64,000 nucleotides of DNA from Boletus sp. NGJ. Its lineage: Eukaryota > Basidiomycota > Agaricomycetes > Boletales > Boletaceae. The notes below the pieces were generated by a model. That model ran no database searches. It saw only the letters and a list, made by a program, of their open reading frames with translations, and had not been told where the DNA came from. Location of the stretch: NCBI GenBank assembly GCA_019096195.1, contig JAGTXK010000103.1, positions 124,001 to 188,000 of the forward strand. Direction: 5' to 3'. Positions 37,685-49,432 of this stretch are shown in pieces. The stretch's first letter is position 1; every line of letters starts with the position of its first letter. Position numbers and translations under genes: made by a program.

Positions 37685-38970
37685 ATGTTTCTTAGGGTGC
37701 ATTCTCTATCAGCTCCATCAACGACACCTCCTTCCGGGCCCAACGAACCAACCCTCCAGCTGGTCGAGAAATCCTCGATCTGCGGGCTACCGGAGACTCT
37801 CGCGAACTGCAAGCTACAAAGGTTCTGCGAACTGGTGCGCTCTTTTTGTTTCCACTGGGCTTGGAGCGACACTTGTTGTGTGAACCAACTCGACAAGGTG
37901 GTCCAGCAAGAAACATTGGTTGCGATGTTTAGGTGGTATCGTGGCTCGTCTCTCACGATCGTCCACCTTCTTGGTGTGTTTTCGTGCTCACAGCAGTTTG
38001 GTTCTCTCTGGAAGAGCATCTGGAATACTCGTGGGTGGACATACCAACGATACGTTGCTTCCGACATGGCCCGGTTCTACACGAAGGACTGGAAGCCATA
38101 CCTTGGCTTGGACACCTTCAACCACAAAGAATCACCTACAATCCTTTTTGAGATGGAACGAGCAATGAACTTTGCCAGACAGGAGTTGGCTACCCTTCGT
38201 CCGGGCTTAGGCAGGGCATGGGAGAAACTCTATCCAGCTTCCCTGCGCCAAACGACACGTGAAGAAGACATCGCATACTCACTATTTGACATCTCTTCAA
38301 TATTGCGATTCCGGTAATTTATGGCGAGGGAAAGCAGGCGGTCGGTCGACTGCTGGAGCACATGCTGACAGGATCTGGAGATGTCACAACTCTCGCCTGG
38401 ACCGGGACTTTTGGCAGTTACAATAGCTGTCTTCCCACGGACCTCACCGTCTACGACCAACTTGTACCGCCACATGTCCCCCAATCTATCGAGGCAACTG
38501 AGGTGGACCACATGGTGATGAAATTACCTTCGTCCTCGCCCGTCCTCGCCCCCGTCCTGACGTTATGCAGTCGGTTTCGCGAACTTCCCTTACCATTTCT
38601 TGCTGCTAATCGACTGAGACTTGCTGGAGTCGTTTTCCCGCTCACTGACCTTGTCCTCGTGGTGGAAGGGAGCTCCGAGTCTGGTCTCAACGTATATCGT
38701 GGGTCGACATCGACACTGGGTGATGTAGAGATCCAGACAACGGACAAATTGGAGACGCGGGATCTCGTGCTGATGTATCCCTGGATCAGTCCCCTCCTCG
38801 GCCAGGAGTTCGCCTCGCACAGCGCGACTGGGCTCGATGATACCGCGCGCGCTGCGGCTCGTCGTTCGCCTCAGGCAACCATTCGGTGCGCTGTTGCTCG
38901 CACCACTGTCGCGCGTGCAATACCGGCGTGTTGCGGCGGATCGTCCAAGTTCGCGGGGAGGCATCGTTAA
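37685..38970 (+). pseudogene. Broken HET-domain copy (WD40/TPR/HET family)
   Basis: It aligns along its length with the HET part of the gene at 51194-55182. Shared blocks include SFCFHWAWSDTCCVNQLDK, VAMFRWYRGSSLTIVHLLGV, SIWNTRGWTYQRYVASDMAR, FYTKDWKPYL, VIYGEGKQAVGRLLEHMLTG and TLAWTGTFGSYNSCLPTDL. The N-terminal WD40 and TPR parts are absent and the frame is broken in about two places. It reads as a decayed fragment of a heterokaryon-incompatibility-type family. Confidence 0.8.
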
Positions 38971-40075
38971 CTGAATTGATAGACGGCATGCGTACGATCG
39001 ACACACAATAGTTGGTGACGTGCAAGTCATCTCATTTTTCATTCTGTTGCGATTCCGTTATCGACGTTGATTCGTCACGCTGTTGCCAGCGTTCAAGACA
39101 CCCACTGACCAGATCCATCCAAACGCGCGTTTCGAGGTTTCATTCTGCTGGCAGGACCTGCTCGTTCGGTCTACGTATCATCGGCTTCAACACGTATAAT
39201 CTTGATCCATTAAGACGTTACGGTCGGTATCACGCCATGCTTACGCTGACATTCAACCTGCATCAACGACTTGCGGTGACGGCGTCGAGAAACCCGAACT
39301 CCGAACTGCTGTGAAGAAGACGAATTCGAGTCTGCCTTTAGACTGGCTCTTCGATATGCACCCTCAGCGTATCTGTGCCGCTGAAGTTCATGCTATAGTA
39401 AGTAATCCTGGTATGGCGGGCAAAGTTGTCGTGCCATCTGTGCTCGTCCTTTGATAAGATCTCTTCTTATCATAGTGTCTGAGTGGATACAAGGAAACGT
39501 TGACTTCTACGCACCATGGCTATGCACCCGGATCAGTTGGTGATTTGTTGATTTAATTTCTATAATGAAAGCGGTGGCTTGACGTCGCGGGGGGCTTCAC
39601 AAAGTGATAGATTTGCCCATTGCCGATGCGGCAGATCCGTTGAACTTTGAACACCACTGTCAGACTCCCACTATACAGTGATAGAATTTGATTTCAACGG
39701 CCCATCAAACGACAAAAGGTAATATTCCTTACCGAATTATTTGTACTAAACTGAAGTCTTCGTCTATGCAGGGCCCAAAAATGGTCTGATTTTTTAATTT
39801 GATGAACTCCGTGTGCCGTCATGTGCTGTAGTGTTACCTGTACGTGAGGCTCATTCTTAGGTGGTGAATGACGGTCACCGTATCTCATTATCGTTATCAC
39901 ACGCCCGTAAGGGGAGGCCAGCGCCAAGCAGGTAAGCGACTCGGACAAAAGAACGTCTTCAACGCTCGGCCCTTCCCTTCCAGGTTTGAACGATACTATC
40001 AGTGTGACTAGTTCTTCGCCACACCCCCCAGGCATCAAGGACACCACTGGCCCCCCAGACGGTACTTCTCAATCA
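38971..40075. other. Intergenic, no gene seen
   Basis: No supported gene. Frames are short, and the minus-strand frame at 39694-40047 is likely a shadow in the 5' region of the following gene. Confidence 0.4.
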
Positions 40076-41843
40076 TGTCTAACAACCTAGTAACATCAGC
40101 ACGGGCACCGGGACTGATTGGTAAATGATTTTTCTTCTGATTCTCATCGCAGAAAGCGACAACATCGTGCAGGACTAGGTATTGCAGGGTTGTGTGTACA
40201 GTCGCCTTGATCCCCTCCTCAAATTGATGGCCATATCATAGAATGTATGGAGTGTCTCTGGCGCAATCTGCACACTACGCGCGGCGCTTTCCAAATGACC
40301 CCATCTTCATCAAGTTGTTGGTGCGCTGCATTCGAGTACTTTTTACCGGTTCGAAACTAATGATATCATAGGTTTTCCTGCTCTTGTCAGTCTCTCGAGT
40401 CGACGTCATGGTTTCCATACAGGAATGACATCGTTTTCTAGCATTGCAGATGCCGTTCATTTGATTGGAACTACTGAGTTCTACTGGGCAATGCTGGTGC
40501 TCCATCGAAGTCATGCGGTGACGTGCGAAACATATCTACCATGGTGAGTGGGTCTCTAACGAATCCCATTGAATCACGTTTTCATGGATTTATAGGGGCG
40601 CGTATGTGAGCATTCAGCGTTTGTATTTCACGTGAACTCCCATCGACGAGATTTATCCCTAGGCCGCCATCCCTATGAATGTGAGGTTCCACTGATGTGC
40701 GGATCTTGGGACTCATTACAAAATCTTCAGTATATAATTACTTTCGCTGTACAAAGGTTCGTGTGAGCATTGATTTCATCTATTGATTATACTTACAATA
40801 ATCTTCTCAGTTTTTACTGCAATCGAATTTGGATAAGTATGTCTTTTTTTTCTTCGTTGCGGCGGTCATGTTTCAATGCTCAATAGTTACCGGGAAGAGA
40901 CGAAGCATTACTGTGACTGTCGTAAGTCACTCACTATCCTCGGACGGCATTCTTCTTAAAATATATAGCTCCTCATAGTAGCTATACAACTTGGTGAGTG
41001 AATTCAGTCCACACATTAACTCTTATGATGGTTTTTTAGCACTTGGTACATGTTGGTATCCACATTTCTTCTATCGCGCTGGTGCTGACTCGTTAACTCG
41101 CCTTAGGGGCCTTCATTGAGACGTTTGTATATTTAATCATTTGTTTCCGACAAATTCTAACTGTTTTTCTGTGCAAGTTTGAAGGACGGGACCTTGAGCT
41201 TTCTTTACACGACTCCGGTACGAGGTCCATGCAGTGATTTGAGTCAGGTAACTTGATAGTCCTATGCTGCTAGCTTATACCCCTCGCAGCAGGCGTCAGC
41301 ACTGTGTGCGATATCATCATCACGAGCACCATTTTCAAGTATTTGTGGAGGTCGGAACACCGGGGCCGAACCAACGTCATCCGTGATCTGGTAGTCGTTT
41401 TTATCAACATGGGTGCCCTGACTTGGTAAATGGGTCCAATCCGCGCTGAAATATTTGTTCATCGCCTGTTTTCTAGCCTGATATCTCTCACCGTTTGTGT
41501 GGTAGTAAGTCGTGTTTTTTTTTTTTTTTGCTCATAGCCGTTGGCGTGACTGGTATCGCAGTACCTTGTCCAAGGCGACCACTATTGGATCGGCGCACCC
41601 GCCGTCGTCCTGAGTCGATGTGAATTGCTTTCGTCATTTATATCAATATCGAAGCTAATTGTCATTTCTTGTGTCTAGGTTACGTGAACTCGCTCCTCGC
41701 TGTGTAAGACTCCACGTCCTACCAGAGCTCAGCCACATCTTGATACTTTTCTCAGGCTGAACGCGAGACAAAGGATCCGTGAACGTGAGCTGAGACGGCA
41801 CCGCTACCCCATCGAAGTACCTACATTATCGACGGTACTTTGA
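40076..41843 (+). CDS. DUF6534 multi-pass membrane protein
   Basis: A gene of roughly a dozen very small exons, recognisable only after splicing. The likely start is MSNNLVTSARAPGLIG. Then come YGVSLAQSAHYARRFPNDP with IKLL, a segment ending VDVMVSIQ, DAVHLIGTTEFYWAMLVLH, YIITFAVQ joined to FYCNRIWI, ITGKRRSITVTVLLIVAIQL and WAFIETF. The conserved DUF6534 C-terminal domain follows: AGVSTVCDIIITSTIFKYLW, VVFINMGALTC joined to LISLTVCVV, YLVQGDHYWIGAPAVVLS and YVNSLLAVLNARQRIRERE. The stop is at 41841-41843. This is the seven-helix-like layout of a family expanded in Agaricomycetes. Its function is unknown; a receptor-like role has no direct support here. Splice phases agree at the joins I checked, so the gene looks intact. 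Confidence 0.82.
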
Positions 41844-42788
41844 TCTCTTATATAATAAATCTTGTATTCTTTGGACATTGCCTCCTTCGGTTGTATTATA
41901 TGTATATGCCGTCGCACAATCGTCCGACAGGCCAACTCTTTCAAATCAGGTTCAAGTTAGCGCTGTGAAACGACATTGACAACACCGTGTTCTTTTGGGG
42001 ACCGCTCCCACGCCAGAGCAAAACCAGTATTTCTCATCAGGCACTGCCACTTGTCGCCATCCATCCCCACAGCGCCTGAAGCCAACGAAAACTTCACACT
42101 TCCTAGTCTCGACACTATCCTTCCTCTCCCGCTGGGCCAGCCCACTTCGTCGATCCGGGCGGCGTGTCAAGAGTCTCACGTACGATGGCAATCCCGGACG
42201 TCAGACCGAGGCGTGTAACATCATAGGTTAGTCCACAAGTAGCCGAGTCATCGTCCCTGGAGCAACCATCCTGGAAAACATGCGTCTCATCGGCACTCAA
42301 GTTCTTGCAACACCGTCTGAGTCGGCCATCCCGTCCTCCAGCAATTCCAAGGTTTGCTGAGGGTTTGTAACCAGTGGCAAAAGGATATGCACCTTGTTCC
42401 GTCGCCGATGTTACTGCTGATCACAGGTATCCACTACCTTGCAGTCAGATGTATACCAGCTTCCGTCACCCTTCTCCAGTATTACCCCGAACCCTACGGT
42501 CCATTTTCGCATGTCGACGCAGGTGCACTTAGTGGACCAAAGATTAAAGCGAAAAGCCCTCCCTGATGAGTTGACAGTGGGGTGCCGACTCTCCACAAGC
42601 GCCGAGCATGACACCTAAAATTCGCATCTCTTCAAAAAGGAAGATAGAAACAAGATCTAGCATTCAAATCTACTTCCGCTTCATGAAGCAGAACGCGTCG
42701 TGGTATACAGCGATACCCGTGTGACCAAAGGAACGGTTTCACGGGCGAGTGTTCCGGTCTACGCACAGCCACGACATTGCATTGCCTC
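41844..42788. other. Intergenic, no gene recognised
   Basis: This region is the 3' flank of the DUF6534 gene and of cytochrome c peroxidase, which converge here. Overlapping frames at 41952-42231 exist on both strands without family resemblance. Confidence 0.35.
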
Positions 42789-44330
42789 CTACGCATCACC
42801 CATAGTCCAAGGCTCCGAGGACTGGAACTGGCTGGGAGGTACACCAAGCTCGAGAAGTTTGGCGAACGCAGCGGAGAAACTAGAGCAGGTGCGTGAGTCT
42901 CTGCGATACAAGAGAAATGGATCAGGGATTTGGCAACGTACTCCTTGAACCAAAGCTCTTCGTCATCAGCGTACGCCTTTGCCCACTTTTTAAAACTCTT
43001 GTCTTGGGTGAGAATGTAGTCCGTTCTGGAGGATGCATTAGTCAGACCCGTATGAGCCTGTAATGGACACATACGGCAACATCATGAGAGACCGAGTCTT
43101 CTTGTCCTCAAGTTGCTTTGGACCATTCCATTTCTTCCAGACCCACCTACAGACCTCTATCAGCGATATTCAGAGGGACGATAGTTGGTAAGACGTACGT
43201 CTCATTGAACAGCAGCTTGAAATACTCATTGGAGAACGTAACCGGAGAGAATGTCCAGGGGCCCTCAAACCCAGATCTAACGAATGCACGTCACACATGC
43301 ATGGTACGTGGTCTCAATGGCATTCTTACCTGTCAGAGTGGCAACGACCGACAGCATGAGCGCCGGAAAGCGCTACAATCTCCCGGTCGTCAAAGCCCAT
43401 GCGGTAGAAAATCTATTTAAATGACACGGTCAGATTCGGCTTGGAAACAGGAACAAGAATTAAGACTCACGTCCCGAAGGTGGGATGAACCCTGGGATGC
43501 ATCCGGAAGACGCCCGTCCGGCGTTGCGTCCTTTTCGAATCCATCGACACGACCGGGTCTCCAAGGAATCTTGGGGCCACCCATCTCCTGGACTGCACAA
43601 ACCCCGGCAAGGGTCCACAAGTCACCGTAAGAAATCCAATCAAATTCTTTCTTGAGTTTCTCCATGATGGTACGGGCTACATGAAGCCCTGCATTGGCAT
43701 TGTGCAATGACTCGGGCTCGAAGCGCATGGTAGCATAGTTGCTGGCAATAAGTATAAGAAGCACGACTACGGTAGGAAGGGAAGCAAAACATGCCTTCCA
43801 CCGCTGCTGGAATTCTTGTCATACGTCCCAGAAGAGTGCCACGAGAGACGGAGTATAACCGGAGCAAAAGAGCCGTCTGCCGAGGTTCGATGAGCGATTA
43901 CGAAGGTAGTGGATGGTGCAGATATAGATATATACCATCATAATCATCGGCCTCGTCAATAACCTCGCTGACGCGTTTGTACACCTGGGATAATTGGGTC
44001 AGGGAATCAAACTAGCAAACAGAGGTCGAATAAGCACACCTTTTCGTAGTCCGCCTTGACAGGCACGAACTTGGTAATCTGCGTAGCAGTAGATTTGGCT
44101 GCGGTAGGCTTGAAAGAGTCGGACGTGCTCCAAAGGTAGTAAGCAACACCTCCAAACGCGACCGCTCCTAGACCGGCGTAAAGGCCAAAATTTCGCTTTG
44201 GAGGGGGAGGGGGTGCCTCAGTAGAGAAGGCCCTGAAAGAGGACGCCCGAGCATGTGCGCCAACCCTTCTGGTGGAAGCAGACCAAACCGGCCTGTGCAC
44301 AGGCATACGAAGAACGGAAGCGAAAGACAT
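42789..44330 (-). CDS. CCP1: Mitochondrial cytochrome c peroxidase
   Basis: Class I haem peroxidase of the mitochondrial intermembrane space; it reduces H2O2 with electrons from cytochrome c. The start [20 protein letters not shown] is an Arg/Ser-rich presequence, followed by a hydrophobic sorting segment ([18 protein letters not shown]). The distal haem-pocket motif [18 protein letters not shown] spans an exon near 43800-43860. [18 protein letters not shown] and [20 protein letters not shown] follow. The proximal His is in [19 protein letters not shown], then FEGPWTFSP. The C-terminus reads [20 protein letters not shown], then [17 protein letters not shown] and [10 protein letters not shown] with stop at 42789-42791. 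All catalytic elements are present across about eight exons. Confidence 0.95.
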
Positions 44331-45531
44331 GGGTGGTGGAAGTAGAGAAGAGGGTTTATTCGGGGGGGTTTATCTGTAACACGCCCGTTCCATGAAGGCA
44401 CAGTCGTTATGTAATCCAGTTTCGCCCGAAAATAATAAGCCGATTGTGGCTGGTATCAATCCAAATTGCGGGATGGACGAGTACTGCCATGACTTCACGT
44501 TACCACCTCCACAGATTTCGACACGGTCTCCAAAGTGAGACCCTGCCACAGTTGATGAGCATTGACGGGCAGATAAGACCTTTTTTGTAGCCGTGGTTTG
44601 AGATGTTCAGTCACGGTGGCCCTAGTACGACGTTAGTAGCTCGTGCCACTTCCGCTGAATTAACAGGAGATGGCAGGATAAATTAGGGACAAATTTAGTC
44701 AACCAATGAAAATTATTTTTGTAATTATAATACCTCAACGGCATCTCGGCTTGCTGACTTTCGACGATGTTAGAACTCCGCTTCCGTTTTGACACGTTCC
44801 GTGCACTTCCGAGTTATTGCTATGACCCGATTTCCGAAAGTCAGCGCTCCGAGCCCTTGTCTTTCCACATGGTTGAGACCTTACAGCTTGGGATTTCCAC
44901 GAATCCTACTCTTACCCACCATCGATACGTCGCTGTTGCCTACAACGCATTCCAAACCACCCTCCCATGTGGCCCCGCACCAGACAAGCCGCAAAGTGCT
45001 ACAATATATTGACAGTGGTACTTATCAGTTCGGTGTTACCGTTTCGGTCATGACTCTGACTCGTATCACTTTGACTGCAAAAAGTGTTTCGCTGACTTTC
45101 AGACACTACCGTATATAATTCCCTGGTTCGCGTTACCAAGTCGGCACATGAGTCAGTGGCAATCCGCGATAAGCTCGGCGCGCTAGCATCTGAAAGGTGG
45201 TATGTAACATTATCGCTAGACGACTCTACCACAGGCCTTCGAGAATTATCATTGGAGGACAGCTGGTAAAAAAAGGAAATTTACAGCATGGACCTGAGCT
45301 ATGCTGAATACGGTCGCCTGTAAAAGGTGTCATTTTGGCTCGCTAAACCCGGTCCCAGATTGTAGATGCCTAGCGTGATTGCGGAGTCTGACTGATTTAG
45401 CTTTTCGCCGCATCACTGATCAATTTCTCGTCCCTAAGCGCCAAAGACGCCTTTAAAGCGCAACTTTTCAGGTTTCATCTTCTCATCAATTACCACCCTT
45501 TCTCATTCCACTCGCACCGTCACACAAGTAC
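44331..45531. other. Intergenic, no gene seen
   Basis: 5' region of CCP1 on the left and of the DUF6699 gene on the right. The plus-strand frames at 44767-45118 overlap each other and show no family resemblance. Confidence 0.4.
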
Positions 45532-46217
45532 ATGGATCCCTACAGAAATCATTATCCCTGGTACCAGACACCATACAATCCTCATGTCTATGTCCCACCT
45601 CAGTACAATGATCCCTATCGTCAGAAACCACCCGGATGGCATTTCTGTAAGTTCCCGTTTCCCCCCCTTTTCACACACTCATACGTACGAATACAGCTGA
45701 TCGCACGCAATCGCAACCACAACATCCTCACTTGAACCCCACGCTGGCAGCAGGCACGACGAACATTCGTTATGATCTTCGCAAAGCCACACGGGACGGA
45801 ATTCTTCTCTCCACCTACCAACAAATCTCATCCCAGCCTGCGTTCGCACAGCCCACGTACGATGTTCGCATCATTTCCAAAGCCTTTCCCTGGTCAGTCG
45901 ACATCCGTGCACCTACTGGGTCAGTGGTCACATGCAGCGCCATCTTCGAAGGCCTCTACGCAATGCTCCAGGAACCGATCGTAGATTCGGAGTGGGGTAT
46001 CGTCGTGCACGACAAGTCGAAGAAGGAGACGGTCGAGAAAGCGGCAAAGGCAAGGTCCGAAAAGGACAGGGATGCGTGCCTAAAGAGGATCGATTGGCTG
46101 GGTGAGACGACAGCGTTCAAAGGGCTTGAGAGGGACGAGGAGTTCGAGAAGAAGCGGCTGCTACCTGGGACTCAACCATGCAAGGAGACGTGGATGATCA
46201 AGTTTGGGAGACCGTAA
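45532..46217 (+). CDS. DUF6699-domain protein
   Basis: Two exons. Exon 1 is Pro/Tyr-rich (MDPYRNHYPWYQTPYNPHVY). An intron at 45650-45700 joins GWHF to SDRTQSQPQHPHLNP. The second exon holds the DUF6699 core: NIRYDLRKATRDG, SAIFEGLYAMLQEPI-type and a C-terminal helix pair (KKETVEKAAKARSEKDRDAC, RIDWLGETTAFKGL), ending MIKFGRP. This family is common and expanded in Agaricomycetes and has no assigned function. It appears complete. Family assignment is from the overall pattern of the core rather than from a unique motif. Confidence 0.75.
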
Positions 46218-46819
46218 GGGATGGGGTGATGTACGTGCTTTTTTTACGTTTCTTGGGAGGACCTACCTACGTAATGGGAGGGCAGGTTGATGATCTTTTT
46301 TCAGTACAATAGACATCCTCATAATGCGTAAGTGTTGATGCATTACCATGGTCGGTTTTTTCTTTCTTTCCTATAATGACTTCATACTAGGGTGACAAGA
46401 TTGTGATGAACTAGATATCGCTAACTACAGTGGAATTACGAGTTTTTAAATGAAGTGGACAATGTTGGTGCATACGAGCGGCCTTAGCCATTACTAGTTA
46501 CTCTGCGTGCAGTCCAATTGTACCTACGTCCCGACGGTCATCATGGGTAGAATTATGGACTACAGTATGGTATGACGGAGTTGACGAGAATGTCGGTGCT
46601 CTACGGACCTAGAAGAAAATCAATACCACCTACGTGGTACCTCGTGCAGGAAGAAATTTCCAGGCGAATTACAGAAATACCAGGACAATGTGAGAATGTG
46701 AAAACAGAGCACGATACAATAGATGGATGGTTCATATTATAAATATACATAAATGCCGGTTCCGAGTCGATGTCACCTTTTCATGCACGTTCTCATCCCT
46801 CCCTGGAAACACCCAGTAC
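46218..46819. other. Intergenic between convergent genes
   Basis: No gene. AT-rich near 46740 at the 3' side of the following minus-strand gene. Confidence 0.45.
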
Positions 46820-47450
46820 CTAGGCGTCCCCCACTTCCCAAGCAGCTTCCAAGATCTCCATCTGCTCGACCCAATTACTGTGGTCCATTTGCACCGCATA
46901 CATCTGCGCGTGGTTCAACCCCTTCAACGCCTCCACCACCCAAATCTGGGAGGTCCAATCCGGCCCCCCTTGCTGGATCGGAACCAGCGAGAAATGCGTC
47001 TTCAGAGTCTCCAGATAACTCGGCGCCACATATCCGACCAGATGCGTGCCCTTCTCGTCCTTGTCCCACTTGACGTGACGACTGTGGACGTGTTGGGTAA
47101 AGTACCCGTCCTGTAGGCTACCGCCGATCTCGTAATAGTTGCCCATCCCGCGCGTGGTCGACGTGGGGATGAAGATGGCCCAGTGGTAAGGCTTCTTCTC
47201 GCCGGTGGACTGATTGCCTCTGTAGAATTGTGCGATTCTAATCGGGAGGTAGCCTGGCGGCACCTGGATCCAAGGGTGCCAGTGGTGTAAAATGTTATAT
47301 TCGGGTTCTGGTGTAGGTCCAAGGCTCGCGGCATAGGCTGTGGGGCGGGGATACAAGGAAAAGGTGAACGGGGTGGAATGGCGAGAGAGAGGTCGGGAAC
47401 TTACCCCTGAAGATGGCCATCAACTCGGGCGGGTAACTGCTGATAGGCAT
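46820..47450 (-). CDS. Uncharacterised conserved fungal protein
   Basis: Two exons. Exon 1 (MPISSYPPELMAIFR, ATG at 47450) splices across about 60 bp to AYAASLGPTPEPEYN. The body has WIQVPPGYLPIRIAQFYRG, KKPYHWAIFIPTS, GNYYEIGGSLQDGYFTQHVH, SYLETLKTHFSLVPIQQGGP and SQIWVVEALKGLNHAQMYAV. The pattern (YHWAIFI early, then an intermediate strand, then xxWVxEAL near the end) recalls small fungal proteins of unknown function with a papain-like appearance. I cannot assign it firmly. It is intact, about 190 residues, with no signal peptide or membrane segment. Confidence 0.7.
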
Positions 47451-47504
47451 CGCGAATATTGAATCTGAGGATGTAGAACTGATGCTTTTTTTTTTTTCAC
47501 CGAC

Positions 47505-48217
47505 CTAGGCAGAACGCCTTTTATATTGAAGGATTGTCCATCTTGCGAGCTCCTGGTGGACAAGCGCTTGGGTTGTGGATGTATACTCTTTTGTTACCAC
47601 AGGTGCTTCTGTTGTCCGCTGCTGTGACAATAAATGATGGATGGTGGACTCTCGACGCTTTGGCGCCTTCGAACGCGACGAGTCGCTTGCCAGGCTCAGA
47701 TTTTCTGTGAGGTGCGTCATATTCATCGAGCTGTGGACATCATCGATGATGTACCTTGACCACACGCAGCGGAGGAGAGTGCCGTGTGAGAGAACTGAAG
47801 AAACGCACTAGTTTAACTTATCCTTTGGTTTTCCTATCTTCAGCGTGGAGGTCATTGTCGAGAGGGCACGTGTTTGTAGTGATGATCGCCTGGGCCACTA
47901 TTGGGACGCTGGGGGACAATCAAGTTAAGCAAGAGACAAGAGACGCTTTCCACGTCGTGTGTGAGACTCTATATCTTCCGAGTCGATAACAAAACCTGAG
48001 ACAGAGTCGTAGATGTGACCCGAAAGTTCCAACTTCCTGCCAGTGTATAGAGGGGTGATACTACTCGTTGCACCTTTCCAGCCTTTGTCACAGGCGTCGG
48101 GACTACCTTCGTGCTAGCAGCGATCGGTGCAAACGAGAGGGTTTGCGGAGACATGGCCAGGAGAGATGCTAGCAAGCCTGTGCTGGGATTATGTTTCTGT
48201 CGATGTTTAGTCGACAT
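47505..48217 (-). CDS. Possible hypothetical gene
   Basis: Two minus-strand frames with acceptable splice signals between them: 48217-47990 (MSTKHRQKHNPSTGLLASLL, with a Ser/Thr/Pro-rich middle) and 47765-47505 (SMNMTHLTENLSLASDSSRS, then VHQELARWTILQYKRRSA). The connecting exon is uncertain and I recognise no family. It could be noise. Confidence 0.3.
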
Positions 48218-48365
48218 GTTGAAGATGACATTGCAATGTGATATCTAGGTTAAACACACACTCAGCTTCTGTGTTCATATGTGCGAGTCACTGAGGATGT
48301 AGCGCGAGGCGCTCGTATTGAACGACGCTTGAATCTAATTTCTGAATCCATTATCTCAGCTTGCT

Positions 48366-48970
48366 TTGGTTTTCGGAATGTTCTGGGTGACCGAGGTCCT
48401 TCTTTGCACCTCCCGCGTATGCCAGCTGTCAGCGCCATTTGTCCCCCTTGAGGAGAACCATCATGCAGGAAGAACCAGTCTGAATATGGTCTGGCCGCTT
48501 CCAAGTGCGCAGCCAGAGAGGTCGGCTGAGGGTCCCACCTCAGTCACTTCACCCCCCTTTTCATATGTCCCTAGTTCCCTATCGTCCACTTCGTCGAGAG
48601 GTAAAAGTCCTGAACATCTCCAACGCGAGGCTTTTGATGCCAACATCATACAAGCATACCAGATAAAGGTTAGTCTAGTACTTCCTCCACATTGCTAATA
48701 CACGATGCAGTTTACTCTGCCAAGCGCTCGCCAGAAGAAGGTCCGAACATGGCACAAAGCCATCCTGAGAAAGCGTGAACTTGTTCTCCAACTTCTGGAG
48801 GCGCAGAAAGCCATCGAGGAGGTAGAGAATGAAGCCGCTCAGTACTTGACGAGGGACACAATCATGCGCATGCATCAGAAATACTTCAATCTCAACGGTG
48901 ATGCATTGATGATGCAGCTGATACCCGTGATGGGATGTTTATATCTGCGATTTCCCGTTCAAGGGTGATG
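48366..48970 (+). CDS. Possible gene with coiled-coil C-terminal part
   Basis: A frame at 48366-48670 is Ser/Pro-rich (VTSPPFSYVPSSLSSTSSRG) and ends HLQREAFDANIIQAYQIK. A plausible intron leads to FTLPSARQKKVRTWHKAILR, a charged helix (LVLQLLEAQKAIEEVENEAA) and RMHQKYFNLNGDALMMQLIP. The second exon looks like real coding sequence. The start and the 3' end are unsure, and the sequence past 48970 may continue in another frame. The family is not recognised. Confidence 0.4.
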
Positions 48971-49432
48971 GGTTGAGGAATCCTACAGTGAGTTCCGACA
49001 GTCTTTTTGGGTGATATGATTTCAAGAATCATGTGTAGGTATATATCTGTACTGGACTTTTAAAATTCTGTAACCACGACGCAAGATGTTTGTGCTATCA
49101 TGATGTATGCTTTCTTTCTTGCTTTCTCGAATAGGATTCTTCGTACCTCCCTTTGTGATCTTAGAACTTACTTTGGGTGTGATCTCCATGTACGTTAATG
49201 GCAACCACAGCGCGCTCACGACACGCAGCGCAGTCCCGCTCATCTCTCTTCCTAAATACTGGCCGCAGTGGGCAAAAGTGCCGTTGCACGTGACCCTCAC
49301 ACCAATCGGGAGCCTTGAGGTGAAGTTTGTGTTCAAGAACAACTCCACACTCACTGAGCGGTAAGTGCTCGGGGGAGGCGAGCGCGTATGTGATACTGAT
49401 GGGGAACGATTTTCCAAGCTGAGTCGCATCGA

